64,000 bases of DNA, from positions 186,001 to 250,000 of the forward strand of contig NZ_LMHC01000021.1 of NCBI RefSeq assembly GCF_001427665.1. Reading direction: 5' to 3'. Position 1 is the stretch's first letter; each line of letters opens with the position of its first letter. The DNA comes from Caulobacter sp. Root655. GTDB lineage: Bacteria; Pseudomonadota; Alphaproteobacteria; Caulobacterales; Caulobacteraceae. Positions 1 to 11,500 of the stretch are shown one piece after another. The translations under genes and the position numbers were made by a program. A model generated the notes under the pieces. The model made no database searches and was not told the origin of the DNA. It saw nothing but the letters and a program-made list of their open reading frames with translations.

Positions 1-1671
1 GTCGTCTCGACCCTGCTGGATCCGGACGGCAAGGTGGTCGCCAGCGAGCGCTCGCCGACGACCGCGCCCAGCCCCTGGGGCGAAACGACCGTTCCGCAGA
101 CGCTGAACGTCGCGTCCCCGCGCCTCTGGGACGTGCATCGTCCCGAACTGTACACGCTGCGCACCGCGATCGAGGTCGACGGCGCCGTGGTCGACCAGAC
201 CGAGAACCGCTTCGGCCTGCGCGACATCCGCTTCGATGCGGATCGCGGCTTCTTCCTCAACGGCCGTTCGGTCAAGCTGCGCGGAGCCAATATCCACCAG
301 GACCATGCGGGCGTCGGCTGCGCGGTCACCAAGGAGCTCAACCGTTTCCGCCTGGAGCGGATGATCGAGATGGGCTGCAACGCCATCCGCTGCTCGCACA
401 ATCCGCAGTCGGCGGAGTTCATGGACCTGTGCGACGAGATGGGCCTGCTGGTCATCGCGGAGAACCGCCAGATGATTTCCAGCGAGGCGGGGCTGGACCA
501 GCTGGAGCGGCTGGTGCTGCGCGACCGCAACCGCCCGAGCGTCATCCTCTGGTCGATCGGCAACGAGGAGCCGCAGGAAGGCAGCGTGCGCAGCGCCCGG
601 GTCGCGCGAACGATGATCCGCACCGTGCGCAGGCTCGATCCGACCCGGCTGATCGGCGCGGCGTTCGACAACAGCTTCACCAAGCCGCAAGCGCTCGCCA
701 GCGCGCTCGACTTCGTCGGCGTCAACTACAACCCCAACGAACTGGTGAAGGTGCACGAGACCTTCCCCAGGACGATCGTCATCGCCAGCGAAACGGGATC
801 GAGCGTCGGCACGCGCGGCGTCTATGTCGGCGACGACAAGCGCCGCCACCTGCCGGCCTACGACAACGAGAAGGTGCCTTGGGGCCAGTTCGCGCACGAA
901 TGGCTGCCCGACGTCGAGAACAAGCCCTATGTGGCCGGGGGCTTCGTGTGGACGGGCCTGGACTATCATGGCGAGCCCTCGCCCTTCTACACCTTCCCCA
1001 GCGTCGGCTCGCAGTTCGGCGTCTACGACAGCTGCGGCTTTCCGAAGGATACGGCCTATTATATCCGCGCCTGGTGGCGGCAGGATGAGCCGCTGGTCCA
1101 CCTGCTGCCGCATTGGAATTGGGCGGGGCGTGAGGGGCAGCCGATCGACGTGTGGTGCTACAGCAACCTTGAGGAAGTCGAGCTTTGGCTCAACGGCAAG
1201 AGCCTTGGCCGCAAGGCGGTCGAGAAGTTCGGCTACGCCACGTGGCAGGTTCCGTTCGCGCCCGGCAAGCTGGAGGCGCGCGGCTATCGTCAGGGTCGTG
1301 CGATCGCCAGTTCGACACGCGAAACGGCCGGCGCGCCCGCCGCATTGCGGCTTTCGGCGGTGCGCGGCAGGCTCAAGGCGGACGGGCAGGACACCGCCAT
1401 CGTGCGCGTCTCGGCCGTGGACGCGACGGGTCGGCCCGTGCCGACCGCGGAACTGCCGGTGCGCTTCGCGCTCGACGGTCCCTTGTGGCTGGCGGGCACG
1501 GGCAATGGCGATCCCTCCAGCCTTGAGATCGAAACCCAGCCGACGCGCCGGCTGTTCAGCGGCCTATGCCAGGTGATCCTGCGCACCCGTCCCGGCCAAA
1601 CCGGCCAGGCGCGGCTCGTCGCCCAGGCCGACGGCGTCCGTTCGGCGCAGCTGGATTTCACGCTCGGATGA
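1..1671 (+). CDS. Glycoside hydrolase family 2 beta-galactosidase, C-terminal part
   Basis: The reading frame is open from the first base, so the gene begins upstream of the window; 556 residues are visible. They contain the GH2 (beta-galactosidase/glucuronidase) (beta/alpha)8 core. The general acid/base Glu lies in WSIGNEE (codon 189) and the likely nucleophile Glu in IASETG (codon 264). The motif FLNGRSVKLRGANIHQD, typical of the start of the GH2 catalytic barrel, lies near codons 84-100. After the barrel come a DUF4982-like beta-sandwich (ELWLNGKSLGRK region) and an Ig-like domain of the kind found at GH2 C-termini. The family hydrolyses terminal beta-galactosides or related linkages, usually in the periplasm. 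The signal peptide and sugar-binding domain would lie outside the window. The exact substrate cannot be read from this part. Confidence 0.88.
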   Translation, partial: VVSTLLDPDGKVVASERSPTTAPSPWGETTVPQTLNVASPRLWDVHRPELYTLRTAIEVDGAVVDQTENRFGLRDIRFDADRGFFLNGRSVKLRGANIHQDHAGVGCAVTKELNRFRLERMIEMGCNAIRCSHNPQSAEFMDLCDEMGLLVIAENRQMISSEAGLDQLERLVLRDRNRPSVILWSIGNEEPQEGSVRSARVARTMIRTVRRLDPTRLIGAAFDNSFTKPQALASALDFVGVNYNPNELVKVHETFPRTIVIASETGSSVGTRGVYVGDDKRRHLPAYDNEKVPWGQFAHEWLPDVENKPYVAGGFVWTGLDYHGEPSPFYTFPSVGSQFGVYDSCGFPKDTAYYIRAWWRQDEPLVHLLPHWNWAGREGQPIDVWCYSNLEEVELWLNGKSLGRKAVEKFGYATWQVPFAPGKLEARGYRQGRAIASSTRETAGAPAALRLSAVRGRLKADGQDTAIVRVSAVDATGRPVPTAELPVRFALDGPLWLAGTGNGDPSSLEIETQPTRRLFSGLCQVILRTRPGQTGQARLVAQADGVRSAQLDFTLG

Positions 1672-1725
1672 GCACATTGCGCGCCGGCGAACGGAGCGTC
1701 CGGAGCTTCGCTCCGCCACCTCACC

Positions 1726-2403
1726 ATGATGGCCGGAGCATCTCGACGCCGCGGCGGGGCTCACCTCAAGGTTTGTGCGCTAATATACGCGAGGATCAAC
1801 GCCAAGTCCCCGGTTCGTCCCGATAGCCAGGCCCTGGTGCGGCAGGAAATCGACCGCCAGATGTGCTTTAGGCTCAGCAAACGGTTCGAGATCGTTCCCA
1901 CGTCGGAACCCGGCGCCGGGCGCGTGCGCACGGCGATCGCCCACATCGCGCCCACGAATCCAGCAGGCTCGGCCGCGACCGCCGCGGCCAGCTTCTTCAT
2001 CCCCGTTCCCTTCGTGAAGCTCCGGGGCCCCAGGATTTCGGGCGCCCTGGCCGCCGAGGCCGAACTGGTGGCGGCCGATGGTCAACAGGTCGCGGCGATC
2101 ACTTGGGCGAAATCGACCGAAGGCATCAGCAAGATGGACCCCTCGCTCTCGCCAGTCGGCGACGCCCTCCAACTGGCCGAACCCTTCGCCAAGGCGGCCA
2201 GTGACGCCTTCGCGACCAAGGCGAGAAAGAACCGCCCGGTCGCCAAGCCGGACCCTTGCGCGCGCTTCAGCCCGCGCCGGTCCGCCAGCCGCATGGTCGG
2301 GGGCGCGATCATCGGCTTTGGAACGGGTCTCTATGCTCCTTCGGTTTCGGGCGCGGGCCGGCCCGCCGAACCCGAAGCGTCGGCGCCATCCGTCAACCCC
2401 TGA
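1726..2403 (+). pseudogene. 5'-truncated DUF3313-type lipoprotein remnant
   Basis: From about residue 40 the frame resembles the C-terminal half of DUF3313 envelope lipoproteins: a region with FIPVPFVKLRGPRISGALAAEAEL, then AAITWAKSTEG and a helix with LAEPFAKAASDAFATKA. The N-terminal half, with the signal peptide and lipobox Cys, is absent. The first ~35 residues look like read-through of non-coding sequence, and no start with a good Shine-Dalgarno is visible. I read it as a decayed gene. It sits directly before two other broken efflux genes, which supports decay of the whole segment. The DUF3313 match is from memory of the motif pattern, so the family call is moderate. Confidence 0.5.
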
Positions 2404-2476
2404 CGACGCCCTCCCCTGTGCAACCGAGCGCCTGGGCGGCGACCGCGCCGCCCAGGCGCTCGATCTGGTCTTGAAC

Positions 2477-2905
2477 ATGAAACGATACCTTTCGGGCCTG
2501 GCCTTGGGGCCGTTGGCCCTGCTCGGAGCCTGCGCCGTCCAGCCTGTCTATCAGCGCCCGCCGCTGAAGATCGTCGACGCGTGGAGCAACGCGCCTGGCG
2601 TCCCTTCCGAACCGACAGCTCTGGAACGCGACGGCTGGTGGACCTTGCTGGGCGACGCCGCCATCGACCCGTTGGTGGCCGCGGGCCTGGCCGACAATCC
2701 GACACTCGCGGACGCCGCCGCGCGGGTCGACCAGGCGCGCGCGGCGCTGACGACGCAGGACGCGGCGCGCCGTCCCGCCGCCGGGGTTGATGCGAGCCTC
2801 TCGCGATCACGAGACCGCGGGGACGATGGGATGACCAGCTCGTCGTCGGGATCGGTCGGAGCCAGTCTCTCGTGGGAACTCGATCTCTGGGGTCGCCTCC
2901 GCTAG
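2477..2905 (+). pseudogene. RND efflux outer-membrane lipoprotein (OprM/NodT family), N-terminal fragment
   Basis: The ATG at 2477 opens a lipoprotein signal (MKRYLSGLALGPLALLGAC, lipobox LGAC). The typical OprM/NodT start follows: VQPVYQRPP, a DGWWTLLGDAAIDPLV segment, and a first helix with LADNPTLADAAARVDQARAAL. It ends after WELDLWGRLR, the conserved segment at about one third of the family length (usually ~450-480 residues), at a TAG at 2903-2905. Only 142 residues remain and most of the beta-barrel and coiled-coil domain is missing. Immediately downstream is the C-terminus of an RND inner-membrane permease, so the missing part seems to have gone in a deletion joining two genes of one efflux operon. 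Confidence 0.8.
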
Positions 2906-2936
2906 GGCGCGGCGGCGGCGCGGAGTCGTGTGACCG

Positions 2937-3304
2937 GAGCCACCGCTGACGCCGAAGCGGCGCGCGGCGCTGATCGATGCTTGCCACAAGCGCGCCCGCC
3001 CCATCGTCATGACGACGGTGGCGATGATCGCGGGATGGCTCCGATCGCCCTGGGCTTTGGCGCCGACGCCAGCTTTCGTCAGCCCATGGCCATCGCGGTG
3101 ATCGGCGGTCTCGTGACGTCGACGGCGCTCAGCCTGCTGGTGGTCCCGGTCGTCTTCACCTTTGTCGATGGGTTTGAACGACAGGTCCGCCGCATGCTGT
3201 CTGGTCGGCCTGATGATGGCCCACGGCCGAAGGGTGGACGTTCAGCGCCCGCCCTGTCGAACCTACAGACGTTGAGTCACAGGGCATCCGCACGGCGACG
3301 CTGA
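2937..3304 (+). pseudogene. RND (HAE1 family) permease C-terminal fragment, frameshifted
   Basis: Two frames together give the last transmembrane part of an AcrB-like permease. One frame, from about 2940, reads LTPKRRAALIDACHKRARP, then IVMTTVAMIAG. A second frame, from about 3035, continues MAPIALGFGADASFRQPMA, then IAVIGGLVTSTALSLLVVP and VFTFVDGFER. The step between frames near 3029-3036 looks like loss of one base inside an AGM codon series. About 900 residues of the permease are missing upstream. It is a non-functional relic adjoining the truncated outer-membrane lipoprotein gene. The tail after FVDGFER up to the stop at 3302-3304 has no recognisable domain. Confidence 0.78.
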
Positions 3305-3375
3305 CCGAGACCGCCAAGCTCAACGACATCGACCCCAGGCCTGCAATCACCGACCTCCCTCAACGGCGCTAACAT

Positions 3376-4647
3376 CTATCCGTGTGACGATTGAGCAGCT
3401 GTCATCGCCTCCCAGTCGGCCGGAGCGCCGGGTTGAGCGAGCCCGACGGCGGCGACCGCGACGATGACGCCGCCGCACAGCAGGATGGTCATTTCCGGCG
3501 AAACCGCTTGAAGCGCCAAGGGCGCGACAGCGGTCGCGAGAAGCATCCCGCCCCAGTCGAACACGATGGAGAGCCGGTAGACCGCCGCCACTTCGTGCGC
3601 GGCGAACACGGTCTGGCGCAGCGTGGCCATCGGCACGTCCGTCACCGGGCCGCCCAAAGCCGTGAACGCGGACGCCGCCATGATCAGGGGCGCGGCCAGG
3701 TCCTTGGGCGCGGCCAGAGCGGCCCATCCCATCAATGCCAAGCCGAGGCCCAAGGCGGCGTTGCCCACCAAGATCATCGTCACCGGCCGGCGCACCATGA
3801 GGCCGCCCACAACGAGATTGCTGGCGAGGTTTCCGACGCCATAGGCTCCCATCACCAGCCCCACCACGCCAAGGCCGTGTGCGCCAAAGGCCTCCAGTCC
3901 GCCGCGCTGGACCGTAAGGGGCAAACAGAGCCACAAGGACACGACCCACAGACCGTTCACCACGCCGCCGCGCCACAGAAGATAGCGGAAGTATCCGTGG
4001 TGCCGAATGGCTCGAAACCCTCGGGTCAGCATCTCGAAGCGGGAGCCGTGCGCGGTTCGCGGCTGGCGCGGCAATTGATCGCGAAGACTGGTGATGGCGA
4101 TGGCGGACGCCAGGGAGGTCAGGGTTGTCGCGGCCATCAAACCCACCGTGGGCAGGAACCCGGCGAGCGCGCCGGCGATGGTGGGACCGACCAGGCGTGC
4201 TAGCCGCGCGGTGGCGTCCATCAGGGCGTTGGTGGGCGTGAGGAGGACGCGGGAGGGCGCGAGTTGCGGCACGCTGGCTTGAAGGGCGGGCTCGAACACA
4301 CCGCGGAGAGCCGCCAGCGCGACTGAGGGGATGAGCAAGGTCCAGAGGTTCAGGCAGCCCGTCGCCCAGGCGATCACCGGCGCGAGCGCCAAGCCCGCGC
4401 GCGCCAGGTCGCAGCCAATCATCGTGCGGCGATGATTCCAACCCTCGGCCCAGGCGCCGGCGAAAAGCGCCGTGGCCAAGACCGTCATGGCCTCGGCGGC
4501 CGTGACCCAGCTGGCGTGCGCTCCGGCCAATTGAACCGACAGCCAGATCAGCGCGATCCGATAGACCTGATCGCCAATGGCGGCCAGGGAGAGGCCAGCC
4601 CAGAGTCGTGCGATCGGCGGATGGAGGAGAGGCTTGAGGATCTGCAT
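3376..4647 (-). CDS. MFS transporter
   Basis: A 423-residue polytopic membrane protein with about twelve hydrophobic segments and a major-facilitator pattern: WAGLSLAAIGDQVYRIALIW at the N-terminus, and a loop WAEGWNHRRTMIGCDLARAG matching the family's motif A position between TM2 and TM3. It resembles MFS_3-type exporters of drugs or siderophores. The ATG at 4647 (MQILKPLLHPPIARLW) is preferred because it places the first membrane helix near the N-terminus; an upstream in-frame ATG at 4743 would add a charged extension and overlap the divergent gene. No strong Shine-Dalgarno is visible at either. It is divergent from an AraC-family gene with only ~55 bp between starts, so that regulator is the likely local controller. 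The substrate is unknown. Confidence 0.85.
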   Translation of the reverse strand: MQILKPLLHPPIARLWAGLSLAAIGDQVYRIALIWLSVQLAGAHASWVTAAEAMTVLATALFAGAWAEGWNHRRTMIGCDLARAGLALAPVIAWATGCLNLWTLLIPSVALAALRGVFEPALQASVPQLAPSRVLLTPTNALMDATARLARLVGPTIAGALAGFLPTVGLMAATTLTSLASAIAITSLRDQLPRQPRTAHGSRFEMLTRGFRAIRHHGYFRYLLWRGGVVNGLWVVSLWLCLPLTVQRGGLEAFGAHGLGVVGLVMGAYGVGNLASNLVVGGLMVRRPVTMILVGNAALGLGLALMGWAALAAPKDLAAPLIMAASAFTALGGPVTDVPMATLRQTVFAAHEVAAVYRLSIVFDWGGMLLATAVAPLALQAVSPEMTILLCGGVIVAVAAVGLAQPGAPADWEAMTAAQSSHG

Positions 4648-4702
4648 GGGCAGCAGGCCTAGCCGATCGGTTCTTCCCCTGCGCGCGATCGTAGGCCAAT
4701 CT

Positions 4703-5464
4703 ATGTCGAGAAAGTGCCAGAGCAGTATGCGCCTCGATATCACGCCCTATGACATGGCGCCCGGCTCCGGCTGGGAAGCGCACGCCCATGACGACGAGGC
4801 GTTGCTCAGCTACGCCCGCTCGGGGTCCTGCACTCAAATCCTTTCCACTCGAACATGGGTCGTGTTGCCGGCCCATGCCGTTTGGATGCCGCCGGGGGTC
4901 GAACACGCGACCTTGGTCGGGCCCAAAGGGTGTGACTTTCGCACCGTCCGCTTCCCCTGCCCCATTCCGGCCGACCTGCCGAGCGAGCCCTGCGTGATCG
5001 AAGTCTCGCCGCTGCTCGCCCAACTTATCGCGGCGTGGGACGAGACCGTGCTCAAGGATGACGCCCGTCGCGGCGCCCTTCGCTTCTTGCTCTATGACGA
5101 AATCCGCCGCGCGCCACACCTCGACCTGGGCCTGCCCCGGGTCCGCGATCCTCGCCTGCTTCGCGTCGCCAACGCCCTGCAGGCCGATCCCGGCGACACG
5201 CGTGGCCTGGATGACTTCGCCGCTGTCGCGGGTATGAGCCGCAGATCGTTCATCCGCCATTTCCAGAATGAGACGGGCGTGGGTTTCGCCGACTGGCGGC
5301 GGCGGCTCCGCCTGCTGATGGCGCGCCAGCTGCTGGCCGAGGCGGTTTCGGTGACGGAGGTCGCGGGCGCGCTGGGTTACGCCTCGCCGAGCGCGTTCAT
5401 CGCCATGGTTCGGCGCGATCTCGGCGTCACCCCTATGCAGCTTGCGAAACGGGCACGAAGTTAG
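4703..5464 (+). CDS. AraC family transcriptional regulator
   Basis: The protein is 253 residues from the ATG at 4703; an ATG at 4727 (MRLDITPYDM) is an equally good start. The N-terminal ~110 residues form a cupin-like sensor domain, with WEAHAHDDEALLSYARSG and a PPGVEHA turn. The C-terminal ~90 residues carry two helix-turn-helix units: LDDFAAVAGMSRRSFIRHFQ and the second around VSVTEVAGALGYASPSAFIAMVRR, followed by the LGVTPMQ end typical of AraC/XylS proteins. It shares a short intergenic region with the divergent MFS transporter and probably controls that gene and itself. The effector cannot be inferred. Confidence 0.9.
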   Translation: MSRKCQSSMRLDITPYDMAPGSGWEAHAHDDEALLSYARSGSCTQILSTRTWVVLPAHAVWMPPGVEHATLVGPKGCDFRTVRFPCPIPADLPSEPCVIEVSPLLAQLIAAWDETVLKDDARRGALRFLLYDEIRRAPHLDLGLPRVRDPRLLRVANALQADPGDTRGLDDFAAVAGMSRRSFIRHFQNETGVGFADWRRRLRLLMARQLLAEAVSVTEVAGALGYASPSAFIAMVRRDLGVTPMQLAKRARS

Positions 5465-5523
5465 ATCGCGGTGCGAGGTGCTCATCGCCATGTGGCGCCA
5501 GCCGCCCCGCGCGCGGTGGCGGC

Positions 5524-8500
5524 CTAGCGCAGCGCCGCCACCGCCAGGCCGCCGCCGCTACCGGACATGGCGGCCTGGGGCGGACAGCCTTCGCCGGGAC
5601 AGGCCTGGCCTCCGGTCGTGAGCTTGACCTCCGGATCCCAGTCCAGGGTGAAGTCCGGCGACTGGACGAGGTGTTTGATCGTCATCGAGCCGCCCGCCTC
5701 GTTCGATGGGAACGGCCGGATGGTGAACACCGCGCCGGTAAAGGTCAGGTCGTAGTTCGTCGACAGGCCCAACGACCCAAGCGTGATCCCATAGCCGCCA
5801 GGAACCTCGCCGGGGTCGCGCGCCAGGCCACCGGTGAAGGCGTCGCCCGCGGCCAGGTCGCCCACCGTGATGCGGTAGGTCAGGGTCGGGTCGACCAGGC
5901 CAAACGGCTTGAACGCGCTGTCCGCCGCCACCGTCACCTGCCGACGCAGGATGTCGGCCAGGCCGCCGCTGACGCCGCCGAGGTCGTAGTTGGCGGCGTC
6001 GAGGCCGGACAGGGCCGCGGCGGACACCGTCACGGTCTTGCCGGTCCCGACGTTTTTGTCGGCGAAGGCGTAGGTCCCAGACGCGCTCACGGCGTCGCCG
6101 GCCACCACGCCGGTCAGGCCGATCGAACCGCTCGCCGCCGTCGTGCCGTCATAGGTCTTGTTGGCGGCGACCAGCGCGCCGGTCAGGCCCTTCTTCAGGA
6201 TATCGGCCTGGGTCGTGGCCAGCGGGACAAGGGTGTAGTTGCCCGCGTCGGCGCCCGACAGGGCCACGCCCGAGGCGGTGACCGTCTTGCCGGTCCCGGC
6301 GTTCTTGTCGGCGAAGAGGTAGGTTCCCGACGCGCTCACCGTGTCGCCGGCCACCATCCCGGTCAGGCCGATCGAACCGCTCGCGGTCGCCGTGCCGTCA
6401 TAGGTCTTGTCGTCGGCCGTCAGCGTGGCGCTCAGGGCCTTGGGATCGATGCGCAGCGAGCCGGCGGGTCCGGCGGCGAAGGCGTAGTTAAGGTCGGAGG
6501 TCAGGCCGCCGGTGACGGCGTTCAGGGTGTAGGTCCCGACGTTCTTGCTGGTCGCGCCCGAGATCACGAGGGCGCCCAACCAGGCGTCGGTGAAGAGGTC
6601 GCCGTTGACCAGGCCCGTGACCGTCGCCGAGAGCGACGGAATGGCTCCGCTATAGGTCACGGTCCGGCTGTCGGGCGTCACCGTTATGGTCGGCTGATAG
6701 GCGTAGACAAAGCGGTTTCCGTTGTTGAGGCCCACGTGGAAGCCCGAGGCCGCGAAGTCGTAGGCCGCCCCGTAGAAGCTCTTGCCGACCAGGCCGTTGA
6801 ACGTGTTGCCCGCCGTCGAGCCCTGCGGATCACCGAACGCCTGGGTGTAGATCAGCCACCGACCGCCGCCGCTGGCGGCGATCACGGCGTCCGCCCCGCG
6901 GGCGTTGGTGAACACCCCGTCCGAGGCCAGCACCACCGCGTCGCCCGCGCCATTGGCCCGCACCGTGCCGGTTCCGGCGATGGTCATGCCGCCGTGCGAG
7001 GCGATCGACAGGATTCCCGTGCTCAGCACGGTTCCGCTGATGGTCAGGGCGCGATTGCTGACCAGCTTCAGGCGGCCGGTGGTGTTGGTGAAGTCGCCCA
7101 GCTCGGCGATCGGGTTGGCGAGGTCGAAGATCGCCCCGCCGACTGAGGACCCGGTCAGCTTCTGGGCGGTGATGAGCCCCAGCGGAGCCTGGCCGATGGT
7201 CAGATCGGACCGCAGGTCCACCGTCTGGCCGGCGGCCACGATCGGAGCGACGATGTCGAAGGCGGCGGCGCCGTGGTACGCGAAACCTCCGCTGGCGACA
7301 TTGACCCCGCTTAGGTGCGCGACCTGGTTGTCGCCAAGCAGGACGACGCCGGTTCCCGCGTTCGCGACCAATGCGCCGGCCTGTATGGCGCCCTGCTGGG
7401 TGATGTCGGCGGCCGCGGCCAGGCTGAGCGTCGTGCTGACGCCGATCACCCGGCCCGGGGTGGCGTCGCCGAGGCGCACGCCCGCGCCGGTCGATCGCAC
7501 CGTGATCCCGCCACCGCCCGTGACGTTGGCCGAGACCAGCCGCGTCTCGCCGCCGCCGCTCACCAGCGACGTGCCGCCCGCCGTCAGTTGATTCACGGTC
7601 ACGGCGCCGTTCGTGCCGGTGATCGAGACCTGACCGCTGGTCGCGCTGGCCGTACCGATCCCCAGCGAACCGTTGACGACCTGGACCTTGACGCCGAGCG
7701 GACCGGAAAGCGTGGTCAGGTTGGCGTTGGTCGTATGGTCCAGATTGACGTCGACCTTACCCGTCGGCGTCGAGGCCGCGAGCACCAGGCTCGAGCCCGT
7801 CGAGGTGACGATGTTGCCCGCCGTGATCGCGCCCGGTGTCGCGGCCCCCAGGACCACGTCGCCGTTCGTGGCGCGGACCGTCAGACCGTGAATCCCCGGC
7901 CCTGTCAGGATCGCCGAGCCCAGGCTGGCCGTGCCGTTCACGGCCGTGACCGTGATCCGGCCCACGCCCTGGGCCGAGCCCACGGCCATGCCGCCGACAT
8001 CGCCGATCGCCGTGACCTGGCCGCCCCCGGCGTACAGCGCGCCCAGGCTTCCGCCGTCGGCCTGGACGAAGACCGTGCCCGCATCGCTGGTGATGTCGCC
8101 GCCGATAACATTGCCGTCGAACACGTTGAGGGCGATGGAAGACCCGTAGTGCAGGGTCTTGCTGCTGAAGTCGAAGTCGCCGACCTGATCCAGGATGGTC
8201 CAGGTCCCGGCCTTGGCGCCCAGCGGCGCCAGGGCGGCGGCCGAGAAGTCGCCGCCGATCAGGGCGTAGGTCCTGTCGACGTTGAGGCTGGTCGCCACGT
8301 TCACCAGGCCGGTTCCGGCGTTCAGATTCACGTCGCGGTTGGCCCGGACCGTATCGAGGCCGATAGCGTCGGCCGTCACCTCGACATCGCCGAAAGTGGT
8401 TCCCGACCCGGCGTCGAGTTGGCCGGCGCCGGTCACCGTCCCGTTCAGCGCGATGATGCTCAGCGCGCGGTCGGCGTGAACGACGGATCCCAGGTTCACC

Positions 8501-11500
8501 CCGCCGGTTCCGGCGCTCAGACCCACGTCGCCGTCGGACGCGACCGCGCCGAGGGTCATGGCGTTGGCCGACACATTGACCTCGCCGTCGTGGGCGCCCG
8601 CCCCCAGGCCGGCGTCCAGCTGGCCCAGGCTGGTCAATGCGCCGCTCAGGGCGGTGATGAACAGCAGGCGATCGGCGTGAACGCCAGCCGCCCCCAGGGT
8701 CACATCGCCGGTGGCCGCGGTCAGGCTCACATCGCCGTCGGACAGGACCGTATCAAGGCTTATGGCGTCGGCGGTCACGGCGACCACGCCGTCATGCGCC
8801 CCCGTCCCAGCGTCCAGTTGGGCCGAGCCGAGCACCGCGCCGTCCTGGGCGGCGATGGTCAGTCTGCGGCCGGCATGGAGGGCGAGAGACCCCAGGTCCA
8901 GGTCGCCCAGGGTGTCGGTGATGGTGACGTCGTGAATCTCGCCGTTGAACAGGAACGGGGTCAGGGCGTCGCCCAGGAAATCGTGGGCGGTGATCTTGTA
9001 GTCGCCGCCGCTGCTGGTGGCGAAGTCCGTCTCCAGCGTGCCGGCCATGGCCTCCAGCGTGATGTTGTAGCCCGCCACCTCGTCGATCTTCAGGTCGCCG
9101 GTCTTCTGGACGACGGTCACGTCGCCGTCGATGGCGGCGCCGACCACGGCGATGCCGTTGCTGGCCGAGTTGATATTGACCACCACGTCGCCGGCGTTGG
9201 AGATCACCTGCAAGCCGCCGGAACCGCAGCCGCAGGCGGGGTCGGTCACCGCGTAATTGGCGGCGGTGATCGAGGCCTTGTCATCAGCCCCGAAGGTGGC
9301 CTTGTTTGTCGCCTCGACCGAGATGCCGGCTGGGGCCTCGGCGCCACGCAGGGTCGCGTCGCCATCGGCCGCCACCATGACGATCCCGGTGACGTCGGTG
9401 GCCTTGGCGAAGTTGACCAGCGCGTCGCCGCCCGCCTGCACCACGACGCCCAGGTCCGCCTCGGCCGTATCGACGAAGGCGTCGCCGACCAGCGCGGCGA
9501 TCTGGACGGCGACGCCGGCGTTGGCGGACTGGACGTCGATGTTCCCGTCGATGGCGACCCCCACGATCAGGCCGCCGGCCTGCAGGGTCCCGACATCGAC
9601 CGTACCGCCCGCCAGCTCCAGATCGCCGCCGGTGGAGATCAGGCTGGCCGTGGTCGCGTCCAGCAAGCCGTCGGTTTGGAGATGCACCAGCCCGGCGCCG
9701 CGCGCCAAGGTGTTGATCGTCAGGTCGCCGCCGGCGGCGGAGAGCTCCAGACCACCGTTGACCGTCGTGGCCTCGCCCACGGTCAGGGCGCCGTCCAGCG
9801 CCTCCGCATAGATGCCGTTCTGGGCCGTGAGCGTGCTGAACGTCACCGGACCGCTGTTGACGGTGATATCGACGCTCCGGCCCTCCACCCTGTCGATCGC
9901 GTCGCTGGTGTCGAGGTAGACCCTGGCCTGGGCGGTCGCCGACAGGATCACCGCCTCGCCTGTGTTGCCGCCCGTCCGGCTGAAGGTGTTGGCGGCGGTG
10001 ATGCTGAGATAGTCGGGACCGCCCAGGGTCGCATTACCGTCGCCCATGACCAGCAGGTCGTGGCCCGCGCCGGATCCGGTCAGCAGCGCCTTGCCCAGGA
10101 TCGCATCTCCGACATCGGCGATCAGCGTGATGTCGCGCCCGGCCGTGGCGGACGCCACGTTGATGCCAAATGGCCCGGTCACGGAAACATCGCGCGTCGC
10201 CTCCACCGAGGTCGCGGTGACCGTATCGCCCGCGTTGAGCGTGACGTCGCCGGCCGCCGCGGCGGTCCCCTGGGTGGTGGCCGTGCCGACATCGACCGAG
10301 CCGCTGCTCGATCGCGCCAGGACATGACCGTCGCTGCCGCCGGCCCCGGCGCCTGTCGAGGTCAGCGTCGCGCCGCTGGCCAAGACGTCGCCGCTAACCG
10401 TCGTGACCTCGACGTCGTCGCCGGCGACGACCTGAGTGACGACGATGGCGTTCCCCGTGGTGGAACTAACGAAGATGTCGCGCGCGGCGCTGCCGGTGTT
10501 CAGGCTGGCCGTCTGGCCGTTGACCGACAGGTCGCGGGTCGCGCTGCCCGTGGTCAGGCCCGCATTGCCGGCGGCGCTGATGATGACGTCGCCGGCCGAG
10601 GCGCCGGTTCCCAGGGTCTGGGCCACGTTGACCGTGACCGAACTGCCGGTCGAGCGCACCAGGACGTGGCCGTCGTCGGCGGCGCCGACGCCGGTGGACT
10701 TCAGCGTCGCGCCGCCGGCCGAGACGGCGCCGGTGGTCGCGGTGACCTCGACGTCGTCGCCGGCCGTGGCGGCGGTGGTCACCGTCGCGCCGCCAGTCGT
10801 GGCGGTCACGAAGATGTCGCGCGCCGCCGAACCGCTGGTCAGGCTGGCGGTGACGCCGGTCACCTTCAGGTCGCGGGTGGCGTTGGCCGAGCCGACGCTG
10901 GCGGTCGTCGCCGCCTGGACGGTGATGTCGCCGGCCTGCGCGCCGGTCCCTTGGGTCTGGAGCGTGTTGGTGGCGGTGACCGCGCCGTTGTCGGAACGCA
11001 GAAGGATATGCGCGTCGTCGCTGGCGCCCAGGCCTGTCGACCTCAGGAAGGCGCCGCCGGCCGCGATGTCGCCGTTGGAGGCGGTCAGCTCGATGTCGTC
11101 GCCGGCGAAGATGCGGTTGGTCACCGTGACTCCGGTATCGCCGGTCAGGATGGCGTCGCGCCCCGCGTCGGCGGTGCTCAGGAAGATGAGCGGGGCGGTG
11201 ATCAGGATGTCGCGCGCCGAATTGCCCAAGGTCAGCGACACCGAGCCGCCGCTGCTGAGGACGATGTCGCCCGAGGTCGTCGTGCTGGCTGAACCGACCG
11301 AGGTGTTGACGCCCGAAGAGACGGTGACGCCGGTCGCGCCGGCAATCGAGCTGACGGTCGCGCCGGGGCCACCGGCTGCGACCGTGGCCGCGCCGCTGGT
11401 GGCCGTGACCTCGCTGGCGGTGATCGAGCCGGAGGTCGTGCTGACCCCCACCGTGGCGCCGACGGCGGCGGCGACGTTCAGGGCGCCGCTCGAGGCGCTG

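Noticed and set aside
3347..5491. 714-codon frame on the - strand overlapping the AraC gene
   Set aside because: It is antisense to the AraC gene and out of frame with the MFS gene, which has a full membrane-protein pattern.
10190..11220. Possible CRISPR-like array
   Set aside because: The periodic DNA lies in frame inside the exoprotein gene, and units are ~340 bp coding repeats that vary in sequence, without short identical repeats and unique spacers.
7315..11292. Long open frame on the + strand (1325 codons)
   Set aside because: It is the antisense shadow of the exoprotein gene. Its composition is very rich in Arg, Gly, Asp and His and it has no family motif.
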